From Nitrosomonadales bacterium (GTDB lineage: Bacteria > Pseudomonadota > Gammaproteobacteria > Burkholderiales > Nitrosomonadaceae), in assembly GCA_009886095.1 (NCBI GenBank), contig VFJL01000078.1, positions 1 through 35,678 of the forward strand: 35,678 nucleotides of DNA, written 5' to 3'. The notes under the pieces were generated by a model. It saw only the letters and a program-made list of their open reading frames with translations, ran no database searches and was not told the origin of the DNA. This document shows, one piece after another, positions 30,454 through 35,678 of the stretch. The position numbers were made by a program, and so were the translations under genes. How positions within the stretch are numbered: the first letter of the stretch is position 1; the number at the start of each line of letters is the position of its first letter.

Positions 30454-31620
30454 ATGAATAAAATGGTACAGATATATTTCGACCATAACGCCACCACTGC
30501 GGTGGATGGTGCAGTGCTGGATGTGATGCTGCCATATTTTCAGGAAGAGTTCGGCAACCCTTCCAGTCGCCATCTTCGCGGCATGACAGCACGTCGGGCA
30601 GTAGACCGGGCACGCGGACAAGTAGCGGATTCAGTCGGCGTACAGCCGGAACAAGTGGTTTTCTGCAGTGGCGGATCAGAAGCCAATAACCTGTTCATCC
30701 AGGGAGCAGCAGGCTATCTGAAACCTGCGCGGATTATCGTTAGTGCAATTGAACATCCTTGCGTGCTGCGCCCAGCCCAGGAATTGGCCCGAAAGGTGCA
30801 TGAGAAATGGAATTTACGGCGGCTGGCGGTGGATTGTTTGGGGCGAGTGAGTCTGGATGATGCCACTAACGCCATGAGGGAACAACAACCTGGCTTGGTG
30901 TCGGTAATGCTGGCAAACAATGAAACCGGTGTAATTCAGGATGTAGCGGCAGTTGCAGAAAAGGCCCGGGAGCATGGTGCCTGGACACACACCGATGCAG
31001 TGCAGGCCTTTGGAAAGGTTCCCGTGGATTTTGCCGCACTCAAAGTACATGCCATGACGCTTTCTGCCCACAAGATATACGGCCCCAAAGGTGCCGCTGC
31101 GCTGATTATGGATAAGCGACTATTACTCAAACCGCTCATTCTCGGTGGCGGCCACGAAAATGGATTACGTTCAGGTACCGAGAATGTCCCTGCCATCGTT
31201 GGTTTCGGCGCTGCCTGTGAGTTGGCCAAGATACGTATGGCCGAGATAGCCGCGCGTGTTGCGGCAATGCGCGCCCGTCTGGAGCAGGAACTGATTGAGA
31301 TGGGCGCCGTCATTTTTGGGTTGGGGGCGGAACGTTTGCCCAATACCTGCTATTTTGCGTTACCCGGTATTGAAGGTGATACCTTGGTCGTCCGTCTCGA
31401 CAAAGCAGGTTTCGCGGTGGCCAGCGGTGCTGCCTGCTCCAGCGTGACCCCCGGCCAAAGCCATGTGCTGGAAGCGATGGGAGTCGAACCCATGTTGGCG
31501 CGATGTGCAGTGCGAGTAAGTCTAGGCAGCGCCAACACGCCACTACAGGTAGAAGATTTCCTTAAAGCGCTTGTCAATACGTTGACAGGATTAAGAAACA
31601 TGAATTCGGCTATGGTTTAA
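30454..31620 (+). CDS. Cysteine desulfurase (NifS/IscS family)
   Basis: 388 residues. PLP enzyme that releases sulfur from cysteine for Fe-S cluster assembly. Seen: IYFDHNATTAVD, CSGGSEANNLFIQG, AIEHPCVL, MLANNETGVIQ, TDAVQAFGKVPVD, the PLP Lys in SAHKIYGPKG, GTENVPAIVGFG and the mobile loop Cys in SGAACSSVTPG. It is about 15 residues shorter than E. coli IscS and is closer to the second, NifS-like desulfurase often next to iscR in betaproteobacteria. The ATG at 30454 is chosen over a TTG three codons upstream. No iscU, iscA, hscB, hscA or fdx follows. Confidence 0.93.
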   Translation: MNKMVQIYFDHNATTAVDGAVLDVMLPYFQEEFGNPSSRHLRGMTARRAVDRARGQVADSVGVQPEQVVFCSGGSEANNLFIQGAAGYLKPARIIVSAIEHPCVLRPAQELARKVHEKWNLRRLAVDCLGRVSLDDATNAMREQQPGLVSVMLANNETGVIQDVAAVAEKAREHGAWTHTDAVQAFGKVPVDFAALKVHAMTLSAHKIYGPKGAAALIMDKRLLLKPLILGGGHENGLRSGTENVPAIVGFGAACELAKIRMAEIAARVAAMRARLEQELIEMGAVIFGLGAERLPNTCYFALPGIEGDTLVVRLDKAGFAVASGAACSSVTPGQSHVLEAMGVEPMLARCAVRVSLGSANTPLQVEDFLKALVNTLTGLRNMNSAMV

Positions 31621-32032
31621 AAACTGCATAGCTCCACTTAGCAATCGATAAGTCTAGTGGTAAATGCAGTCCTTTCTGTGTCATCCTTTTATTTGGGTCA
31701 GGCAGCTTTCTTTTGTGTCACTTTTTTCGATGGTGAATATAGTGAACCCTTGTCATCGCCCATCGCCGCGCAAGGATTTACTGTGCTTCGACCTGTACGT
31801 GTCGATGCCCTTGGCATGATCCATGCCTGCCTCGCTTGATTTTTGCAAGTGAAACCCTTGTGAAACGTCAATAAACTTTCAAATAAACTCTGGTAGTTAT
31901 TTTTTCACCGAATCTTCTCCAGGTCCGAATATATTCGGATAAGTTGCCTGTTTCCACGTAGAATCATCAAAACAAAAGCAGATATTCTCTGATTCTCTCT
32001 GCATTAGAAATAGCCACTAAAGGAGTGACAAA
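31621..32032. other. Intergenic region after the desulfurase gene
   Basis: 412 bases without a convincing gene. A 60-codon open frame at 31657-31839 has no recognisable family and no ribosome site. The region is AT-rich near its right end and contains a 16-bp perfect palindrome at 31924-31939. It probably carries the promoter of the small gene at 32033. Confidence 0.5.
31924..31939. promoter_or_regulatory. Perfect 16-bp palindrome, operator-like
   Basis: TCCGAATATATTCGGA reads the same on both strands. It lies 94 bases before the TTG start of the small gene at 32033. The AT-rich centre and GC-rich arms suit a dimeric regulator. I cannot name the regulator. Confidence 0.5.
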
Positions 32033-32203
32033 TTGGCACAGCCAAATTTCCAATATGAAAAGCGCCAGAAAGACTTGGCCAAGAAAAAAAAACAGGAAGA
32101 GAAAAGACAACGCAAGCTGGATAAAGGCAAGACACCATCCGGTGACGATCCAGACCAGTCTCCGGATACGGCAGAGACCGAGGATGCGGAAAAGACCGAA
32201 TAA
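32033..32203 (+). CDS. Small Lys/Glu-rich protein, conserved type, TTG start
   Basis: 56 residues starting at TTG 32033, with AGGAG 7 bases upstream (32021-32025), the clearest ribosome site in this stretch. The N-terminal half is a basic helix (AQPNFQYEKRQKDLAKKKKQ, then EEKRQRKL); the C-terminal half is acidic (DDPDQSPDTAETEDAEKTE). I recall similar short proteins beginning AQ-x-N-F/Y-x-YEKRQKxLAKKKKxEEK in Proteobacteria, function unknown. A charge-split helix like this may bind nucleic acid or ribosomes. Longer open frames overlapping it on both strands lack ribosome sites. Confidence 0.75.
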   Translation: MAQPNFQYEKRQKDLAKKKKQEEKRQRKLDKGKTPSGDDPDQSPDTAETEDAEKTE

Positions 32204-32528
32204 ATCGGGGGGTAGCCTGGACGGTCAGTCAAACAATAGATTCGTGCGACGGATCAACAAAACTGTATCAGGCCCATTTGCAATCTGCCATGAACGAATA
32301 TAGATTCAATCCTGGATCCCATCATCGGCATGATGCAAAAACTACTGTACCGATACTCTGTTGCTGCAATCACTGTCAACGCCATTTTCCCGCGCATACC
32401 GCTCGCATCAAACATTCCGGCCACGTCATTGTGATGAAATCCAGATTTTTAGAGGCGGCCATAAAACCGTTATCCACAAAATCCATAGCAACCGTAAAAT
32501 AATCCCACACAAGTTATTGGAGACAGCC
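32204..32528. other. Intergenic region before the NYN gene
   Basis: 325 bases. An open frame runs through it into the NYN gene, but the composition before 32529 is not protein-like and the ribosome site lies at 32529. I see no terminator with a T-run and no clear promoter. Confidence 0.4.
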
Positions 32529-33347
32529 ATGCCCATCCCGACAGACACCAGGAGTCTGGCACTGTTTTGCGATTTTGAGAATATCGCCCTTGGTGTGCGT
32601 GACGCTAAGTATGAGATGTTCGATATCAACAAGGTACTGGAACGCCTATTGTTGAAAGGCAATATCGTGGTCAAGAAGGCCTATTGTGACTGGGATCGTT
32701 ATAAAACCTTTAAAACGGCGATGCACGAGGCTTCGTTCGAACTGATTGAGATTCCTCATGTACGCCAATCCGGCAAGAATTCTGCCGATATTCGCATGGT
32801 GGTAGATGCACTTGATCTTTGCTATACGAAATCTCATGTTGATACTTTTGTCATCATCAGCGGCGACTCTGATTTCTCACCACTGGTGTCCAAGTTGCGG
32901 GAAAACAACAAGACTGTGATCGGCGTCGGCGTGAAGAATTCCACTTCCGACCTGCTTATCGCGAACTGTGATGAGTTCATTTATTATGACGATCTGGTAA
33001 GGGAAAAACCGAAGAGACAAGCGGTGAAAAAATCCGCCACCAAGTGCGTGCCTGCTGCTGCCATAGAAACAGTCAAAGACGAAAGCGGCAACAAACAGGA
33101 GGCCCTCGATCTGTTGATGGAAACAGTGGAAGCGCTATTCTCGGAACGCGGCGAGGAAGAAAAAATCTGGGGCTCGATGGTAAAGCAGGCGCTAAAGCGC
33201 CGCAAGCCGGGCTTCAATGAGGCCTATTACGGTTTCCGATCATTCGGAAAATTGCTGGACGAAGCCGAAATGCACAAGCTGCTGGAACTGGAGCGTGACG
33301 AGAAATCTGCGAACCGGCTTATCAAAAGCTTCAATCCTGACTATTAA
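32529..33347 (+). CDS. NYN-domain (LabA/DUF88) protein with C-terminal LOTUS-like domain
   Basis: 272 residues from the ATG at 32529 (GGAGA 5 bases upstream). The N-terminal half is a PIN-like NYN domain: ALFCDFENIALGV (first Asp), SADIRMVVDALDL, and FVIISGDSDFSPLVSKLRE, which carries acidic residues of the putative metal-dependent RNase site. A basic linker follows. The last about 80 residues (ALDLLMETVEALFSERG, IWGSMVKQALKRRKPGFNE, FGKLLDEAEMHKLLEL) fit the OST-HTH/LOTUS fold, which binds RNA. RNA turnover is likely but the target is unknown. Confidence 0.85.
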   Translation: MPIPTDTRSLALFCDFENIALGVRDAKYEMFDINKVLERLLLKGNIVVKKAYCDWDRYKTFKTAMHEASFELIEIPHVRQSGKNSADIRMVVDALDLCYTKSHVDTFVIISGDSDFSPLVSKLRENNKTVIGVGVKNSTSDLLIANCDEFIYYDDLVREKPKRQAVKKSATKCVPAAAIETVKDESGNKQEALDLLMETVEALFSERGEEEKIWGSMVKQALKRRKPGFNEAYYGFRSFGKLLDEAEMHKLLELERDEKSANRLIKSFNPDY

Positions 33348-33361
33348 GGGTAGAGAGCAAT

Positions 33362-33457
33362 ATGAAATTTATCACAAGGCTAGCATCGGGAAAGTCGCAA
33401 GAAACTGATACAGTCACATCTTTGATAATTGCGGTCTGCCAAAGTAATGATGAATAA
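33362..33457 (+). CDS. Possible 31-residue ORF upstream of the Sel1 gene
   Basis: ATG at 33362 to TAA at 33457, ending 3 bases before the Sel1 start. It begins MKFITRLASGKSQETD. The ribosome site is weak (AGAG) and I recognise no family. It could be a coupling leader or chance. Confidence 0.22.
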   Translation: MKFITRLASGKSQETDTVTSLIIAVCQSNDE

Positions 33458-33460
33458 ATT

Positions 33461-34690
33461 ATGTGGCTATTAACAGTAACAGGATTGGTACTGGCATTAT
33501 TGGCACTTCCGGTTGTTGCTGGAGACTTTGAGGACGGGAGGCGGTTTGCTGCCAACAGGGACTATACCAGAGCCTTGGTATCCTTTAAAAAAGCTGCGGA
33601 ACAGGGGAATGTGGATGCCCAATTCAATCTCGGCGTCATGTATGCCAGAGGTCAAGGAGTTGCGCAGGATGAACAGCAGGCCGTGATGTGGTATCGCATG
33701 GCGGCTGAGCAGGGAGATATCCAGGCACAAGCCATTCTGGGCTTTATGTACCTTAAGGGCCGTGGCGTTCCACAAGACGACCAGCAGGCCGCGTCCTGGT
33801 ATCTAAAAGCTGCTGAGAAGGAACATGTGGAGGCGCAGTACAGTCTGGGGGTCATGTACGCCAAAGGCCAAGGAGTTGCGCAGGATGACCGGCAAGCAAT
33901 GTCCTGGTACCTCAAAGCTGCTGAGAAAGAACATCCAGGGGCACAATTCAACTTGGGCGTCATATACGCCAAAGGCCGCGGGGTTACGCAGGACGAGCAG
34001 AAGGCTGCGATGTGGTATCGCAAGGCGGCCGAGCAAGGAGATGTTCCGGCACAAGCTATTCTAGGTTTCATCTATCTCAAAGGCCAGGGTGTTGCGCAGG
34101 ATGACCGGCAGGCTGTGTCCTGGTATCTTAAAGCCGCTGAGAAAGGGCATCCGTGGGCGCAATATAATCTAGGTGTCATGTATGCTAAAGGCCGGGAAGT
34201 TGCGCAAGATGATCAACAGGCCGTGATGTGGTATCGCAAGGCGGCCGAGCAGGGCTACGCAGATGCGCAATACAATCTGGGCGTCATGTATGCCAGAGGC
34301 CGCGGGGTTGCACAGGATGAGCAGCAGACCGTGATGTGGTATCGCAAAGCCGCCGAGCAGGGCTACGCGGATGCGCAATACAATCTGGGCGTCATGTACG
34401 CCAGAGGCCGCGGGATTGCACAGGATGACCAGCAAGCTGTGATGTGGTACCGCAAGGCAGCAGAGCAGGGAGATGCAGATGCGCAATACAATTTAGGCAT
34501 TAGGTATGCTGATGGCAAAGGTGTTGCTCAAGACTACATCGAAGCCCACATGTGGTTTAGTCTTGCAAGTGTGGGTGGCGAAGAAAGAGCTACCAAGAAT
34601 CGGGCTATCGTCGAAGAAAAAATGGCGCATGAGCAGATTGCCGAAGCGCGGCTACGGGCAAGCGCATGGATGAAGACAGAGCAAAAATAA
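33461..34690 (+). CDS. Secreted protein with nine Sel1 repeats
   Basis: 409 residues with a signal peptide (MWLLTVTGLVLALLALPVVA) and nine near-perfect 36-residue Sel1 repeats (about residues 38-361), then a cap MWFSLASVGGEERA and a helical tail. Most repeats carry the sequence AQ-x-x-LG-V-M-YA-x-G-x-G-V-AQDD-x-QA. DNA of neighbouring repeats is close to identical, especially repeats 7 and 8, a sign of recent tandem expansion. Repeats 2-3 resemble 5-6, pointing to a block duplication. Likely periplasmic scaffold. It is a paralogue of the Sel1 protein at 4587-5465. Confidence 0.88.
   Translation: MWLLTVTGLVLALLALPVVAGDFEDGRRFAANRDYTRALVSFKKAAEQGNVDAQFNLGVMYARGQGVAQDEQQAVMWYRMAAEQGDIQAQAILGFMYLKGRGVPQDDQQAASWYLKAAEKEHVEAQYSLGVMYAKGQGVAQDDRQAMSWYLKAAEKEHPGAQFNLGVIYAKGRGVTQDEQKAAMWYRKAAEQGDVPAQAILGFIYLKGQGVAQDDRQAVSWYLKAAEKGHPWAQYNLGVMYAKGREVAQDDQQAVMWYRKAAEQGYADAQYNLGVMYARGRGVAQDEQQTVMWYRKAAEQGYADAQYNLGVMYARGRGIAQDDQQAVMWYRKAAEQGDADAQYNLGIRYADGKGVAQDYIEAHMWFSLASVGGEERATKNRAIVEEKMAHEQIAEARLRASAWMKTEQK
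33572..34543 (+). repeat. 108-bp tandem coding repeats (9 units)
   Basis: Nine in-frame units of 108 bases encode the Sel1 repeats. Units 7 and 8 share long identical runs, including the stretch encoding WYRKAAEQGYADAQYNLG. Such tracts can gain or lose units by slippage without breaking the frame. Confidence 0.85.
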
Positions 34691-34787
34691 CGTACCTAGC
34701 AGCATAATGGATTAAACCGTACTTCATGGCTTCCATGAGGAAGCGGAGCTGCGCATAGTGAGGAGCCTGACTTATTATGGGCAAGAA

Positions 34788-34830
34788 AAAATTAAGTTAC
34801 CTCCGGCAAAGCCGGAGGTAACTTAATTTT
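34788..34830 (-). terminator. Strong rho-independent terminator (20-bp perfect stem)
   Basis: A perfect 20-bp stem (34788-34807 with 34811-34830) closes a 3-base loop. Read on the minus strand, the stem is followed by a T-run (TTTTTTC), so it ends the peptide/S74 operon at 34849-35574. It could also stop plus-strand transcription from the Sel1 gene. Confidence 0.9.
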
Positions 34831-34848
34831 GGGCGTAAAAACTATGCC

Positions 34849-35019
34849 TTAATTACAGGGAGCACTGCCTATGCAGCAAGTTTCCTGGCTAACCTGAATC
34901 GCGCGCAGCTTCGGGCTATGCCAAAGCATTTTTCCAGTGCTAACCTCAACTGTACTGGCTTGCGTCAATTCGGTAGCACTTTGTAATTCATTATCAGAAA
35001 CGCTGATTTCTTTTTCCAT
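34849..35019 (-). CDS. Candidate RiPP-like precursor peptide, Cys-rich tail
   Basis: 56 residues: MEKEISVSDNE, LQSATELTQ, a variable 12, WHSPKLR, AIQVSQET, then the tail CCIGSAPCN. The acidic N-terminal part, the W-x-x-P-x-L-R...V-x-x-T segment and the short Cys-rich end look like a leader plus core of a ribosomally made, modified peptide; the W/Y-x-x-P-x-L...T pattern resembles leaders read by RRE domains in lasso-type systems. That comparison is mine, not a database hit. The leader shares a collinear 99-bp block with the S74 gene upstream. A weak AGAGA ribosome site precedes the ATG, and a strong terminator follows. No maturation enzyme is in the window. Confidence 0.6.
   Translation of the reverse strand: MEKEISVSDNELQSATELTQASTVEVSTGKMLWHSPKLRAIQVSQETCCIGSAPCN
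34890..34988. repeat. Leader-coding direct repeat, copy 1
   Basis: 99 bases in the small peptide gene, collinear without gaps with 35476-35574. Encodes LQSATELTQ to QV. The blocks coding LQSATELTQ and WHSPKLR are nearly identical; the 12 codons between them differ. Confidence 0.85.
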
Positions 35020-35152
35020 TTGATTAGTCTCTTTTAGATAATTGTAACGCGGTTTACAGTCTTGGTTAGTGGGGCCAAATATGCTTGGCTAGAAACCCAA
35101 TTTTCCGTTCCAAACAATCCACGAAAACGAATGAACCCAGTTACCTCGGAAG

Positions 35153-35574
35153 TTACGACTCTATTGTAATAACCGAATCGCTCATAATTGAATCCAGACC
35201 TATCTCATTCCATAGATCAAGGGTAGCCATTTTTAAACGGAGCTTTGCATAATCGACAGAGTAATACCCGTTTTTTCCGGCACTAACAGCATCTCGCCAT
35301 TCTGGATGCGGCAATAAATCTTGCGCCATTACACCAACGAAGTTTAGATTTGACCAATAATATTTGAATGAGTATATTTTTATTCCATTTTCCAGAGTCG
35401 CTAGTAGCTGAATTTCTCTCTTTAACCGAGCATCTGAAGGAGGCGAGTAGCCGCTAGGGAAAAGAGTTTCTACACTAACCTGAAGCACGCGCAGCTTCGG
35501 GCTGTGCCACGGCAATTTTTCGGCATTACCTGAGACTCCCGCGATTTGCGTCAATTCGGTGGCACTTTGTAATT
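35153..35574 (-). pseudogene. Leader-S74 (intramolecular chaperone/autoprotease) protein gene, 5' end lost
   Basis: The frame reads LQSATELTQ, 12 variable residues, WHSPKLR, VLQVSVET, LFPSGYSPP, then a Peptidase_S74 domain: SDARLKREI (Ser and Lys of the proposed self-cleaving dyad), IYSFKYYWS, FVGVMAQDLL, YYSVDYAKLRLK. S74 domains end phage tailspikes and cut themselves off after folding; short bacterial forms also exist. Compared with its sibling at 34849-35019, the first 11 codons are gone: an in-frame TGA lies two codons before the homology starts, at 35574, beside a probable IS end. Translation could restart at TTG 35554 (133 residues). Hence broken or rewired. Confidence 0.65.
35476..35574. 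repeat. Leader-coding direct repeat, copy 2
   Basis: Partner of 34890-34988. Homology ends abruptly at 35574 (both copies read GCACTTTGTAATT on the plus strand up to that point), which marks the join with foreign sequence. Confidence 0.85.
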
Positions 35575-35678
35575 GGTGGATTCAACTCTGAAGTGCAACT
35601 TTTCTAAGTGAATTTAGGTGGCGAGCTGCGTTAATATCGGAGCCACTTAAACGACCAAGTAAAAGGAGCACAGATGAA
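35575..35678 (+). mobile_element. Probable left end of an insertion sequence
   Basis: Sequence from 35575 (GGTGGATTCAACTCTGAAGT...) starts exactly where homology of the leader genes breaks. About 100 bases on, a plus-strand ORF begins with a good ribosome site at 35674. This is the layout of an IS terminal repeat, short leader and transposase. The terminal GTTGCACTTCAGAGTTGAAT (minus strand) reminds me of IS30-family ends, but this is from memory. The right end is outside the window. Confidence 0.4.
35674..35678 (+). CDS. Start of a gene cut by the window end (perhaps transposase)
   Basis: AAAAGGAG, 5 bases, ATG at 35674, then only two more bases. The ribosome site is the reason for the call. 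If the IS reading is right, this is the transposase. Confidence 0.4.

Noticed and set aside
31657-31839. 60-codon ORF after the desulfurase gene
   Set aside because: No ribosome site, no family likeness, and Phe/Ser-rich composition unlike the neighbours.
32025-32303. 92-codon plus-strand ORF overlapping the small TTG gene
   Set aside because: Its Arg/Lys-rich product is a frame-shifted reading of the Lys-rich microprotein, and the AGGAG site fits the TTG frame instead.
34791-34830. Hairpin as a transposon terminal repeat
   Set aside because: The perfect stem with a 3-base loop and T-run fits a terminator better. There is no ORF between the arms and no target duplication.

Overview
This 35.7 kb window looks like chromosome of a betaproteobacterium, most likely Nitrosomonadales. 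The evidence is the conserved order rpsB-tsf-pyrH-frr-uppS-cdsA-dxr-rseP-bamA-skp-fabZ-rnhB, a PEP-CTERM protein tail, moderate GC, a SirB2-family gene and an IscR regulator with a canonical cluster ligand motif. The genus is not certain from sequence alone. I see no tRNA, rRNA or CRISPR array.

Layout. 1-190: end of a PEP-CTERM protein and its terminator. 300-5465, minus strand: recQ, a glycine-zipper lipoprotein, a flavoprotein oxidoreductase and a secreted Sel1-repeat protein. 5750-9672: glycerol catabolism, with glpK and a short glpD-like dehydrogenase on the minus strand enclosing two plus-strand membrane protein genes. 9778-21553: the translation, lipid, isoprenoid and outer-membrane biogenesis cluster. 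It starts with an extended -10 promoter and a structured S2 leader, and has an attenuator between rpsB and tsf. lpxD, lpxA and lpxB are absent from their usual places. 21797-25903: slyD, then mutS and a hexose-6-phosphate mutarotase on the minus strand. 26106-28121: a b561-type cytochrome diverging from a clearly broken P-type ATPase. 28182-29752: suhB and trmJ, divergent. 29794-31620: iscR under a promoter overlapped by a 25-bp type-1 IscR site, then one cysteine desulfurase, with no iscU, iscA or hsc genes after it. 32033-34690: a small TTG-started lysine-rich protein, an NYN-domain protein with a probable LOTUS-like C-terminus, and a second, larger Sel1-repeat protein.

The most unusual part is the right end (34788-35678). 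A minus-strand pair of short genes shares a collinear 99-bp block encoding a leader-like segment (LQSATELTQ, 12 variable residues, WHSPKLR, then QVS-x-ET). One gene ends in a short Cys-rich tail (CCIGSAPCN), like a RiPP precursor. The other joins the leader to a Peptidase_S74 type self-cleaving chaperone domain. The 5' end of the S74 gene is lost exactly where homology to its sibling stops, beside what looks like an insertion-sequence end. A strong 20-bp-stem terminator closes the pair. No maturation enzyme is visible inside the window, so the RiPP reading is inference.
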